This document shows positions 18,814-27,383 of a stretch of 64,000 bases of DNA, in pieces; the first letter of the stretch is position 1, and each line of letters opens with the position of its first letter. This stretch comes from Bifidobacterium magnum (GTDB lineage: Bacteria > Actinomycetota > Actinomycetes > Actinomycetales > Bifidobacteriaceae). The position numbers and the translations under genes are program-made. The stretch lies in NCBI RefSeq assembly GCF_000741255.1, contig NZ_JGZB01000001.1, positions 161,629-225,628 of the forward strand. Direction: 5' to 3'. The notes under the pieces were generated by a model. That model had not been told where the DNA came from. It searched no databases and was given only the letters and a program-made list of their open reading frames with translations.

Positions 18814-19161
18814 GTTGTTCTCCTTGCTGTCGTTATGGTGCATATCCTAACGGTGAACATGTTTCGCCTTATGTTTCTTGCCTCACGGCGAAAGCTTGGA
18901 ATAGAAGCTTTCCATAAGATTTTCGGGGGCATATTCATTTCACTGTGCAATACGACAATTTCGAGTTCAATATCGCATTATTGCTATAGTGAGCCGTATA
19001 TTGGGGCAAAAATACAACGAAATTAAAAATTATTACTAGTAATAAAACCCCGTGAATATCTAAAAAAAATTACAATGAGTGTTGCATTGTTGAAGTGAAC
19101 GCACCGAGAAAAATCAGCACGTAGATACGCATGCAGATTTGAGCAGTAAGGAGGACGCCTC
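18814..19161. other. intergenic region upstream of the EPS priming gene
   Basis: 348 bp between two divergent genes. It becomes AT-rich from about 18,940, with a small palindrome ATTACTAGTAAT near 19,031. No convincing gene or RNA is seen; it presumably holds the promoter of the glycosyltransferase. Confidence 0.5.
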
Positions 19162-20691
19162 GTGTCGCAGGGATTCGTATCTCAGCTGGCTGAGCTGTCG
19201 TCAGAACGATCATCGCAGGTGATGAGTTGGCGTTTTATCTTGAATTTCTCGTTGATGGTATTTGACGCGGTGGTGTATATTGGCGTCTCCCTGTTCTTTT
19301 TCCTCGCGATGTTCAAGAATGTTCACCCATATGCGGAGCGTTTCGATTTCCCGTTCCCGATGCCCGTGTATGTGATAGTGTGCGCGTTGATCTGGATTAT
19401 TTCGACGCGTGTGGCGGGCGTGTACCACCGTCACATGCTGGGTGACGGCTACCAGCTGGGCATGGCGTTGTTCAAGGGCGCGTTCATGGCGTGGCTGTTC
19501 ATTTGCGCGTTCGATTTCATCTTCAAGATCGATATTCCGATGCGCCTGATCGTGTATGTGATCGCCGTTTCGTGGTTGGTCACGCTGATCGCGCGTTGTG
19601 TGGTGAGCGCGTTTTTGAACCGTGAGCGCAAGCGCGGCTTGTACATGTATCCGACGGTGCTCGTGGGGTCTCCGGAGGGCATTGGCCAGGTGCTTACGTT
19701 CCTGCGTAAGCGCGGCCAGTTCAACTACCGTCCCGTGGCGGTGTGCCCGATTATGGTGGACCGCAAGAGCGGCGAAATCATTAGTGACCCGGACTACGAC
19801 CTGATGCGCAAGGAGATTAAGAAGCACGGTGGCGCTTCGTTGCCGATCATGCGCTATGACGAGCATTTGGCCGAACGCATTTCGCGCATGGGCGGCCAGA
19901 CCGTGATGGTCACGGATGTGTTGGAGCGTTTCTCGGACAATCTCAACACGTTCTCGCTGCGTATGGAGTCTCTGAATCTGGAGATGGCGTTGATCACGTC
20001 GGCGGTGGATATCGCGGGCCATGTGACGCAGATGAGGAATTTGCGCGGGGTGACGATCATGACGATCCAGTTGCCGCAGTATTCCTTGTTCGCCAGGTTC
20101 AAGAAGCGCTTGTTCGATATTGTGGTCTCGTCGCTCGCGTTGATTGTGTCGTCGCCGGTTATGTTGGGTGTGGCGTTGGCGATCAAGCTTGAGGACGGCG
20201 GCCCGGTGTTTTACAAGCAGGAGCGTATTGGTTTGCGTGGCAAGCCGTTTTATATCCACAAGTTCCGATCCATGCGCGTGAACGCCGATGCCTATTTAAA
20301 GGAGCTGCTCGAGGAGCAGGGCCAGGAGATGGGTGCGCGATATAAGCTCAAACAGGATCCGCGCATTACCAAAGTCGGCAATTTTATTCGCAAGACAAGC
20401 CTTGACGAGTTGCCGCAGTTCATTGATTCTTTCCTTGGTTCCATGAGTGTGGTGGGTCCGCGTCCGCAGCGCCAGTTTGAAGTGGACGAGTATGACTCCG
20501 TGTATGCCACGCGTTTGCTGGTCAAGCCTGGTATTACGGGCCCGTGGCAGGTGTCGGGCCGCAACGATTTGAATGAGGAGGAGTCGCGCCAGCTGGACGT
20601 GACCTATGTGCAGGACTGGAGCGTGCTGGGGGACATCGTCTACATTCTGCGCACGGTGGGCATCATGATCCACCCCATGGGCGCTTATTAA
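19162..20691 (+). CDS. undecaprenyl-phosphate sugar-1-phosphate transferase (EPS priming glycosyltransferase)
   Basis: 509 residues. Four or five membrane segments in the first 150 residues, a soluble middle part, then the conserved bacterial sugar-transferase domain: KRLFDIVVSSLALIVSSP, GPVFYKQERIGLRGKPF, FRSMRV, KTSLDELPQF, and SVVGPRPQ with KPGITGPWQVSGRN. It transfers the first sugar phosphate to the lipid carrier for exopolysaccharide synthesis. Start GTG 19162 behind AAGGAGG. In bifidobacteria this gene usually heads an EPS cluster; here no further glycosyltransferase follows, and the kinase/chain-length gene is 9.5 kb downstream. Confidence 0.93.
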   Translation: MSQGFVSQLAELSSERSSQVMSWRFILNFSLMVFDAVVYIGVSLFFFLAMFKNVHPYAERFDFPFPMPVYVIVCALIWIISTRVAGVYHRHMLGDGYQLGMALFKGAFMAWLFICAFDFIFKIDIPMRLIVYVIAVSWLVTLIARCVVSAFLNRERKRGLYMYPTVLVGSPEGIGQVLTFLRKRGQFNYRPVAVCPIMVDRKSGEIISDPDYDLMRKEIKKHGGASLPIMRYDEHLAERISRMGGQTVMVTDVLERFSDNLNTFSLRMESLNLEMALITSAVDIAGHVTQMRNLRGVTIMTIQLPQYSLFARFKKRLFDIVVSSLALIVSSPVMLGVALAIKLEDGGPVFYKQERIGLRGKPFYIHKFRSMRVNADAYLKELLEEQGQEMGARYKLKQDPRITKVGNFIRKTSLDELPQFIDSFLGSMSVVGPRPQRQFEVDEYDSVYATRLLVKPGITGPWQVSGRNDLNEEESRQLDVTYVQDWSVLGDIVYILRTVGIMIHPMGAY

Positions 20692-20698
20692 GGATAAA

Positions 20699-20735
20699 GA
20701 AAAGGGGCTTGGAAAACCAAGTCCCTTTTCTTATT
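20699..20735 (+). terminator. Rho-independent terminator after the priming transferase
   Basis: GAAAAGGGGCTTGG and CCAAGTCCCTTTTC form a long stem with an AAAA loop, then TTATT. It sits between convergent genes and probably serves both. Confidence 0.85.
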
Positions 20736-20756
20736 ACGACGTTTAATTAAGCGATC

Positions 20757-21392
20757 TCACGCGCGCACTTCGAGCAATGCGGAATCGATCTGGCTCAGCA
20801 CAGATTGTGCGTCATCGGCGTCGTTCACGAAATCGAAGCGGTTGCCGTCAATGCGGATCTTCGGGCTCTTATCATAGGACTCAAACCACTTCGGGTACGC
20901 TTCGTGCACCTGGTGGTAGTAGGCCTGCAGGGACGGGTCGTTCTCCACCTGTTCGAAGGAACGGCCGCGAATCTTGATGCGCTCCAGCATCTTGTCGAAG
21001 GAAACGTCAATGTAAACAAGCAGATCGGGGGCCTTCTTCGGCATGCCGTCGAGCTCTTCCATCATGTTGTCGAGCAGCTCGTGGTAAATGCGCTGTTCGG
21101 TCTTCGTCACGTTGCCGTTCTGCACGTTGAGATCGAGGAACAGGGCATCTTCGAAAATGGAACGGTCGAGCACGTTGTTGTCCTGCTTGTAAGCCTTCTT
21201 GATGGACTCGAAACGCTTGTTCAGGAAGTGGATCTGCAAAAGGAACGCGTACTTCTTGGGATCCTTGTAATAAAGGTCGAGTACTGGATTGTCGTCAACA
21301 GACTCGTAGAACACGTCGGTTCCGTAATGGTTGCCAACGAGTTCAGCAAGTGAAGATTTACCGGCGCCAATGGTTCCCGCTAATACTAACAA
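20757..21392 (-). CDS. deoxynucleoside kinase
   Basis: 211 residues. P-loop GTIGAGKS at residues 6-13; DRS motif in NNVLDRSIFEDALF; lid segment RIKIRGRSFEQ. This matches the deoxyadenosine/deoxyguanosine kinase family of Gram-positives, which phosphorylates salvaged deoxynucleosides. Start is TTG 21392 (MLVLAGTIG), with AAAGGAG about 8 nt upstream; no ATG precedes the P-loop. First of several salvage-related genes in this more AT-rich stretch. Confidence 0.9.
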   Translation of the reverse strand: MLVLAGTIGAGKSSLAELVGNHYGTDVFYESVDDNPVLDLYYKDPKKYAFLLQIHFLNKRFESIKKAYKQDNNVLDRSIFEDALFLDLNVQNGNVTKTEQRIYHELLDNMMEELDGMPKKAPDLLVYIDVSFDKMLERIKIRGRSFEQVENDPSLQAYYHQVHEAYPKWFESYDKSPKIRIDGNRFDFVNDADDAQSVLSQIDSALLEVRA

Positions 21393-21644
21393 CAGTTGAA
21401 CTCTCCTTTATTTAGTGTCTCTCTATGTGCGTTTCTCTAGATATGGGATTTAACGCGAAAAATATTATCTAGTGGCACTATGACAAAATCGGGGGCAAAC
21501 ACACCGGCCATGGGGTGACGTATCTTCTTTTCTCTTGAAAATCCGCTATTTTACGAATCTATGTGATGTACATCTCTTGCGTTGTTTCGGCGAATGCAGT
21601 AAGCGTTGATAATAGGAGATATTGTTCAGGAAAAGGCAGAACCA

Positions 21645-22742
21645 GTGGACGGTAATAGTCAACGCGGCATACATGAAGATCCGGCAACTTTGCAGCAACA
21701 ACGCAAACGCGATCATCTCACCTTCGCGCAACGCTATTACGACCATACACATCAGGATTCCGTATTCCGTGATGTTCGTCCTATTCATACGGCATTGCCT
21801 GAATCTTCCGTTGCCGCTGTGGATACGCATGCGGATCTCATGCAAGGCCTTCAACTGGAATGGCCGTTCTATATTGAAGCGATGACGGGCGGAAGTCCCG
21901 AGAGCTTGCGGATCAACGAACAGTTGGCGGCGCTCGCCGCAAAATATCAGTTGGCCATGGCCAGCGGATCACAGAGCATTGCCGTAAAGCATTCCGATAA
22001 TGCGGATATTCGGCGTTCGTTTACCGTAATACGAGAACAGAACCCTGATGGCATCGTATTTGCCAATGTGGGAGCCCATACGGGCGTGGGCCGGGCCCGT
22101 ATGGCAGTAGAGATGCTGCAAGCCAATGTATTGGAGGTGCATGTAAATGCTGCCCAGGAAATCGTGATGCCTGAAGGGGACAGGGGCTTCTATTGGCTGG
22201 AAAACATCGCATCCATTGTGCAGGGTGTGGATGTGCCTGTAATCGTCAAAGAGGTCGGATTTGGCATGAGCAGGCGGGACATAGAGCGCCTTTCCGAGGC
22301 TGGCGTCCGTCTTATTAATGTGGGTGGCCGCGGTGGCACCAATTTCGTACTTATTGAAAACGCTCGCAACGAAGACTTGGACTTCAGTGAACTTGAAACA
22401 TGGGGGCAAAGCACACCGGAAGCCTTGCTTGAAGCGCAAGCCGCTACACAAAAGATGACTAACCCTCCTGCAATCCTTGCGACGGGAGGCGTGCGCTCGC
22501 CGCTGGATGTGATTAAAGCGGGCATGCTCGGTGCGTGTGCAGTCGGTGTGGCAGGATACTTCCTTAATGTGCTGCTGTCTCAAGGATCCAATGCCTTGGA
22601 TGAGACAGTTGACTGTTGGCAGCGCACGCTAGTGCGCATGATGACGCTGCTGGGATGTAAGTCTTTTAGCGAGCTATCTCAATGTGATGTAGTGCTTACA
22701 GGCAATCTTCTGGAATATGCCAAGCAACGCCATTTGCGATAA
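21645..22742 (+). CDS. fni: type 2 isopentenyl-diphosphate delta-isomerase
   Basis: FMN- and NADPH-dependent interconversion of IPP and DMAPP. Recognised from RKRDHLTFAQ, FYIEAMTGGSPES, LAMASGSQSIAVK, VIVKEVGFGMSR, the phosphate-binding GGRGGTNF, and AILATGGVRSPLD. 365 residues from GTG 21645, which has AAAAGG 8 nt upstream; TTG 21606 in the same frame would add 13 residues, and AGGAG at 21,614 fits neither well. The N-terminus is therefore uncertain. No other isoprenoid gene is near, so it is a stand-alone gene here. Confidence 0.9.
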   Translation: MDGNSQRGIHEDPATLQQQRKRDHLTFAQRYYDHTHQDSVFRDVRPIHTALPESSVAAVDTHADLMQGLQLEWPFYIEAMTGGSPESLRINEQLAALAAKYQLAMASGSQSIAVKHSDNADIRRSFTVIREQNPDGIVFANVGAHTGVGRARMAVEMLQANVLEVHVNAAQEIVMPEGDRGFYWLENIASIVQGVDVPVIVKEVGFGMSRRDIERLSEAGVRLINVGGRGGTNFVLIENARNEDLDFSELETWGQSTPEALLEAQAATQKMTNPPAILATGGVRSPLDVIKAGMLGACAVGVAGYFLNVLLSQGSNALDETVDCWQRTLVRMMTLLGCKSFSELSQCDVVLTGNLLEYAKQRHLR

Positions 22743-22782
22743 ATTTCTAGAAGATCTTCCCAACTGTCTAAAAAATTGTTAA

Positions 22783-22804
22783 TTTTAGTTCTTAGCTGAG
22801 AACT
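22783..22804. promoter_or_regulatory. small dyad between fni and the kinase pair
   Basis: TTAGTTCT-TAGCTG-AGAACT forms a short hairpin in the 169-bp AT-rich gap, and inverted GGAAG/CTTCC-type motifs surround it. It could be a weak terminator or operator; no T-run follows. Confidence 0.3.
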
Positions 22805-22911
22805 CTAGGAAGGTTGGGCTTCCAAGTATTACAGTGGGCGCGAATAATTTAGATAAAAAATTTATATAATAAATTTTTGGTTGTTTGAAAATTAAGAGAT
22901 GAGGTGAGATT

Positions 22912-23469
22912 ATTTTACTAGCATTAGTTGGGGTAACGGGGATTGGGAAATCCTATTTCACCGATCTTATTTCTGAACGCCTTGATGTAAAAAAAGTTCA
23001 TACCATTCGGACGCGCCCCATGCGTCCTGGGGAAGTGAATGGCGTAACGGGCTATTTCATGACCGATGATGAGCTGGACGATCTCAAGCGACAAGGCAAA
23101 ATCGCATATGATTTGCCGTTGTTTGGTGCACGATATGCATATTTGAAGGAAGAAGTGCTCTCTTCTGACCCGTATGTATTTGAGATGCATTACACCATGC
23201 TGCGTGACTGGCAGAACCTTGTTCCCGACTTGGTCACCATCTATCTCTTGCCAAAAGACGTGCATGAGGCCATCGACCATGTAAAACAGCGACACTTGCC
23301 GCCGGAAGTGGAGCAGGGCCGTATTGCCGAATTGGAAGAGCATTATCAAAAATTTATGAGCAGCCCGGAGTTGGAAAACAATTTCGATTACATTGTGTAT
23401 AACAACTACGATGCCGCTTCCTCTGAAAAAATTATTCATTTAGTCAGCGATATTTTACAAAAGCAGTAA
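22912..23469 (+). CDS. guanylate-kinase-like P-loop nucleotide kinase, probable ATT start
   Basis: 185 residues. P-loop GVTGIGKS at residues 7-14, then TIRTRPMRPGEVNGVTGYFM, which mirrors the GMP-binding segment of guanylate kinases (TTRxxRxGExxGxDYxF), although sequence divergence suggests another substrate. The first canonical in-frame start is ATG 23020, which would delete the P-loop. The frame upstream is open only to the stop at 22,900, and no ATG, GTG or TTG lies in it. ATT 22912 stands 4 nt after AGGTGA, so it is proposed as the start. It is followed after 16 bp by an APH-like kinase whose ATG is 3 nt after the same AGGTGA. Confidence 0.75.
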   Translation: MLLALVGVTGIGKSYFTDLISERLDVKKVHTIRTRPMRPGEVNGVTGYFMTDDELDDLKRQGKIAYDLPLFGARYAYLKEEVLSSDPYVFEMHYTMLRDWQNLVPDLVTIYLLPKDVHEAIDHVKQRHLPPEVEQGRIAELEEHYQKFMSSPELENNFDYIVYNNYDAASSEKIIHLVSDILQKQ

Positions 23470-23485
23470 AGTAATTAGGTGAACT

Positions 23486-24313
23486 ATGAGCATTTATTTC
23501 ACATTGGATGATGATTTTGCGCCGATCATTCGTGAGGCGCTTCCGAACGCCACCGTCACCGATATGCATCAAATCACTACCGGTTGGACCAATATTGTGT
23601 ACGAGGTGGAAACGGACAAAGGCAACTATTTCTTCCGTTTCCCGCGTGACGAATTCTGGTCCCGCACCATTGTGAAGGACTGCGAATTCGCTGACTTCAT
23701 CAAGGGCAAGACGAATTTCCATACAAGCGAACTTGAGCTGCACCGGGACAACGGCCGTCCGTTCAGCGTGCACAAGAAGATTGAAGGCACGCCGCTTGCG
23801 GACAAGATGAAGGATCTGTCCGACGAAGAACTCAAGCAGGTGTCCGAGGAAATCGCACAGTTCATGGCCGAATTGCACCAAGTTGAATACACCGATGAGC
23901 ACATCTTCGACATCGACAACATCGGTTTGGACCTGCATAGCTTCCTCACCGAGCTGCTGGCCAAGCATGTGAGCCGCGAAGACATGGAATTCTGGAAGCA
24001 TGTGACGGCGGTGGAACCGCAGTGCTTGGTACATGGCGATCTCAACCTCTCCAACGTGCTGCTCGACGAGAACAACCATATTGCGGCCGTCATCGACTTC
24101 GGTTTCAGCGGCTACGGCAACAAGTATGACGATGTGGCCCGCATTCTTTCCAGGGACACCGATCGCAACTTCAAGAACGATGTGATCGAGGCGTATGAGG
24201 CGTACACGAAGTCGCCGCTTGACAAGGATCTGCTCGAGAACAAGATCGCCGAGTGGAATAACATTGATCAGGGCTACATCACTTACATGCGCGGCATCGG
24301 CATTTACGAATAA
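23486..24313 (+). CDS. aminoglycoside/choline-kinase-like phosphotransferase
   Basis: 275 residues of the APH fold. Catalytic loop LVHGDLNLSNVLLDE (His183-Asp185) and metal-binding DFG at about 204 (AVIDFGFSGYGNKYDDVAR). The N-lobe has a Lys/Arg-rich strand region. The family covers choline, ethanolamine, sugar and antibiotic kinases; substrate cannot be deduced, and antibiotic resistance should not be assumed. Start ATG 23486 with AGGTGA close upstream. It appears to form a two-gene operon with the P-loop kinase. Confidence 0.85.
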   Translation: MSIYFTLDDDFAPIIREALPNATVTDMHQITTGWTNIVYEVETDKGNYFFRFPRDEFWSRTIVKDCEFADFIKGKTNFHTSELELHRDNGRPFSVHKKIEGTPLADKMKDLSDEELKQVSEEIAQFMAELHQVEYTDEHIFDIDNIGLDLHSFLTELLAKHVSREDMEFWKHVTAVEPQCLVHGDLNLSNVLLDENNHIAAVIDFGFSGYGNKYDDVARILSRDTDRNFKNDVIEAYEAYTKSPLDKDLLENKIAEWNNIDQGYITYMRGIGIYE

Positions 24314-24438
24314 TGCTGCGGCAGGTGGGCGTGGCTGCGCGGGCTATGCTCACTGAGTAGTTTCCGGCTGTTTGGCAAATCGCCGCTCTAAGCTCATACG
24401 TAGTTTATGCATGATTACGCAATGTCAAGGAGATGGTG

Positions 24439-25071
24439 ATGAGCGCACAGAGCAGCCGGAAACCCCCAATTTCACGCGGTTTTATTGTTTGTTTGGTCCT
24501 GTTTGTAGTTTCGTTGATCGGACTGATTGCGTCGCTGATCAATGAAGCCCTGGGTCACGAAAATACCGTGGTGTTCAGCGATATTTGCGTGGAAATCTCC
24601 GTGCTCGTGCTCTTCATCGCGGGCTTCTTTATGGGCACTCGTCGCCAACAGTTCATCTATCTGATCGTGGCGAACCTCTACAACATTGTCTTCCTCGCCA
24701 TTTTTGGCAAACTTTCCTATGACGCCGCCAACCACGGTATTGGGATCCTGTTCGCCATTCAGATTATCTTCCTCATCATCAATCTAGTGCCGATTGTGAT
24801 CCATCACTTGGCGAAGAGTGACTTCTACTTCACGTATCAGAACCAGTTGATGTACCCGACGATGTTCTTCCTGTTCTTGCTACTTTCGCGTTTGCCAGGC
24901 AGTGAAGTGCTCGTGGAGCAGATTTCCCATGAAGTGTTCTCGCTGATCATCTTCTCTCAGGCGTTTAGCATGTTCAACGCATTCCACAAGATTGGTAAGG
25001 CTTATCACTTGGCTACCTTTGCTTCGGAAAGCACAGAAGCTGATGGCGACGATGAGGAAGCGGAGCTGTAA
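24439..25071 (+). CDS. multi-pass membrane protein, paralogue A
   Basis: About 210 residues with five or six hydrophobic segments (GFIVCLVLFVVSLIGLI; ISVLVLFIAGFF; then more) and an acidic C-terminal tail (DGDDEEAEL). It closely matches the protein encoded at 25,496, sharing AIFGKLSYDAANHGI, LFLLLSRLPGSE, EQISHEVFSLIIFSQAFSM and KAYHLAT. No named family recognised. ATG 24439 has AAGGAG 6 nt upstream; ATG 24433 is too close to it. Confidence 0.75.
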   Translation: MSAQSSRKPPISRGFIVCLVLFVVSLIGLIASLINEALGHENTVVFSDICVEISVLVLFIAGFFMGTRRQQFIYLIVANLYNIVFLAIFGKLSYDAANHGIGILFAIQIIFLIINLVPIVIHHLAKSDFYFTYQNQLMYPTMFFLFLLLSRLPGSEVLVEQISHEVFSLIIFSQAFSMFNAFHKIGKAYHLATFASESTEADGDDEEAEL

Positions 25072-25090
25072 AGTTAGGTTCTGGATAAAC

Positions 25091-25120
25091 AAAAATCCCC
25101 GCCAATGGCGGGGATTTTTT
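25091..25120 (+). terminator. Rho-independent terminator
   Basis: AAAAATCCCCGCC, AAT, GGCGGGGATTTTTT. The stem has T-runs on both strands, so it can end paralogue A (+) and the tRNA transcript (-). Confidence 0.9.
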
Positions 25121-25125
25121 AAGGG

Positions 25126-25198
25126 AGCGGACAACGGGACTCGGACCCGCGGTCTCGACCTTGGCAAGGTCGCGCTTTACCAACTAAGCTATGTCCGC
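25126..25198 (-). tRNA. tRNA-Gly (anticodon GCC)
   Basis: Read on the minus strand: acceptor GCGGACA pairs with TGTCCGC, D-arm with AGTTGGTAAA, anticodon stem CGACC/GGTCG with loop TTGCCAA (anticodon GCC), and a T-arm with GGTCCGAGTCCC. 73 nt without an encoded CCA. It sits between the two copies of a duplicated membrane-protein gene. Confidence 0.95.
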
Positions 25199-25495
25199 AT
25201 GTTTCTTGGTAACCCAAGCAACAGAAGTAAATAATAGGGGAAGTGCGGGAGAAACGCAAGCCTCGGCGCGTCGCGGTAATGACAGCTACTGAACAAGTGT
25301 GCAATTTTCAGCGCGTCGCGTTCGTGGGAATCGCATCGCATCTGTGAGAGATAGCGCGCTGCTTCGCCAGTAGCTCAGGATTGGCGCTTTTCTCAGCAAC
25401 CTATTTGACAATGAAAACCAGTCAATACTGTCAGTTGATATGTGATATGCGCGGTGAAACACTGCGTGAAACATTATTGTGGGGAGCGGAGAACT
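25199..25495. other. gap between tRNA-Gly and membrane paralogue B
   Basis: 297 bp. It contains a small repeat of CGCGTCGCG-like sequence (25,267 and 25,311) and no convincing gene. It should hold the tRNA promoter (minus) and that of paralogue B (plus). Confidence 0.4.
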
Positions 25496-26155
25496 ATGAA
25501 CAGTGCGTCAACAACGGTGCAACAGCGTACCAACACCAAAAAGCCAAGAATTCCTTCGGGATTCATTGTGTGCCTAGTGCTCTTTATTGCATCACTCATT
25601 GGCCTGATTATCTCGTTAATTGTGGAATCGGTAGGATCCAATGCTGCAGTAACACTCAGTGACATTTTTATTGAAGTCTCTGTACTTGTGCTATTTATTG
25701 CCGGTTTCTTTATGGTTACACGGCATATGCAGTTTATATATCTGCTCTTCGCCAACCTGTATAACATCATATTTCTTGCAATATTCGGCAAGCTCTCGTA
25801 TGACGCTGCTAATCACGGCATTAGCATTTTGTTTATTATTCAGATCATCTTTCTGGTAATTAATCTGATCCCGATCATCGTCCATCACCTCGCGTACCGT
25901 GACTTCTACTTCACGTACCAGCGTCAGCTTATTTACCCAACCATGTTCTTCCTGTTCCTGCTGCTTAGCCGTTTGCCAGGAAGTGAAACGTTAATTGAGC
26001 AGATTTCTCACGAAGTATTCTCGCTCATTATTTTCTCGCAGGCATTCAGCATGTTTAACGCTTTCCATAAGCTCGGCAAGGCCTATCATTTAGCCACTTA
26101 CTCGGCAGAAACTCCTGATGAATATGCCGAAGAGGATGAGGAAGAAGAGTTATAG
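25496..26155 (+). CDS. multi-pass membrane protein, paralogue B
   Basis: 219 residues; same architecture as paralogue A (24,439), with near-identical stretches FYFTYQRQLIYPTMFFLFLL and SHEVFSLIIFSQAFSMFNAF, but a more acidic tail (EYAEEDEEEEL) and more AT-rich codons. The identity is high in membrane segments and lower at the ends. Start ATG 25496 behind GGGGAG/GGAG; an upstream ATG at 25,442 is less likely. Function unknown; the pair flanks a tRNA-Gly on the opposite strand. Confidence 0.75.
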   Translation: MNSASTTVQQRTNTKKPRIPSGFIVCLVLFIASLIGLIISLIVESVGSNAAVTLSDIFIEVSVLVLFIAGFFMVTRHMQFIYLLFANLYNIIFLAIFGKLSYDAANHGISILFIIQIIFLVINLIPIIVHHLAYRDFYFTYQRQLIYPTMFFLFLLLSRLPGSETLIEQISHEVFSLIIFSQAFSMFNAFHKLGKAYHLATYSAETPDEYAEEDEEEEL

Positions 26156-26203
26156 TTAATACTGTCTGGTAAGTACCAATGACTACGCGGAAGCAGGGGA
26201 GTC

Positions 26204-27185
26204 ATGGCGCTCACGGAACGCGAACGGGAAATACTCGGGTAGATTCATCAGAACCCGATGATTAGCCAGCAAGAACTTGCCCAACTATGCGGCATCACGC
26301 GTTCAGGTGTGGCCGCACACATTTCCAAGCTTATTCACAAAGGATATGTGCAAGGCAAAAGGATACGTGCTCGCTCCGCCAGAATACACGGTTATTGTGG
26401 GCGCCATTAATATGGACATTTTTGCTATTGCTGACGAACATATGGTGGAACTGAGCTCCAACATGGGACACATCACCATGTCGCTCGGCGGTATTGCGCG
26501 CAACATTGCCTTTGAACTCACGCGACTAGAAGTACCCTGTTACCTTGTTTCCGTATTTGGCAGCGATCATAACGGGGAGCTGTTTAAAGTGGATGCGCGC
26601 GCCACTAATGCGGTTATTGATACAAGCCTGACTGCTGAGGCTATTGACTGGATTTGTGAACATGTAACGGGACGCATTTTTGCGAGAGTCGTGTCCGTGA
26701 ATAAAGCGCAACGACTACTGCCCGTGCTTGACCATATTGATACCGTGGCGCTCAGCAGTAGTGAAACTGAAGTGCTGCTTGGCATTACCGTAACCGATGA
26801 GGCGTCGGCAGACGCATGCGCTGAGATGCTCATTAAACGCGGTGTAAAACATGTGCTGATATGCGTAGATAACACGGGCATGCTATATAGAAATGCTACG
26901 CAATGCTGCTTTATGCGCTTTAGTGAAGAAGAACGCGGGCAATGGTATAAAAATGGTGTGGCATCAGCCGCTCTTGCCGCATTGGTATGGGCTGCTCACG
27001 AGCGTTTGGAATTTGAGGAGAGCTCTCGCTATGCGATTGTAGCAGCGAATGTGACCATGCGTGGCATTCCTTCGACGAATCCTGATTTCTCGGAATCAGA
27101 ACTTACTGAAGTGTTGCGTGCTCCAATCACTCAGTTTAGGGATTGCTGCAATTCCCGCGAATCTTCCCATGAATCGCGCGAATAA
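26204..27185 (+). pseudogene. decayed HTH + PfkB-type sugar/pseudouridine kinase
   Basis: From ATG 26204 (AGGGGAG upstream) the sequence reads a winged-helix start (MALTEREREIL, then NPMISQQELAQLCGITRSGV) but with an in-frame TAG at 26,240-26,242. A one-base insertion in the AAAA run at 26,357-26,360 then shifts it into the kinase frame (KGYVLAPPEYTVIVGAINMDI). The PfkB domain is also damaged: the middle substrate-binding part appears missing after GSDHNGELFKVDARATNA, and the usual GAGD anion-hole/catalytic motif reads NGVASA, so the base Asp is lost. The order HTH-PfkB followed by a nucleoside hydrolase suggests a former nucleoside (pseudouridine-like) catabolic unit. Confidence 0.82.
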
Positions 27186-27239
27186 AACAAGTGAGAACCG
27201 GGGATAATAATAAAAATCCGGGGAACGGCGAATAGAGGC

Positions 27240-27267
27240 GGGCGCGTATCGATGAGGATACGCGCCC
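27240..27267. terminator. strong hairpin between pseudogene and nucleoside hydrolase
   Basis: GGGCGCGTATC and GATACGCGCCC pair perfectly over 11 bp with a 6-nt loop. No T-run follows, so it may be a weak terminator or a regulatory hairpin in the leader of the hydrolase. Confidence 0.4.
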
Positions 27268-27383
27268 AAGTATGTGTATAGACATTATGCGTCATTGCGG
27301 GCCCTCACAATGCTTCCAAAACTATCGGCCGGGAACATTGTGGTGAAGACGCGCATGCAGTAGACACCCAAAGGAGCTGAATC

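Noticed and set aside
23486..24313. Aminoglycoside-resistance gene
   Set aside because: The APH fold covers many small-molecule kinases; nothing identifies an antibiotic as substrate.
25126..25198. tRNA-Gly as an att site of an integrated element
   Set aside because: No integrase and no direct repeat of the tRNA 3' end seen in the window.
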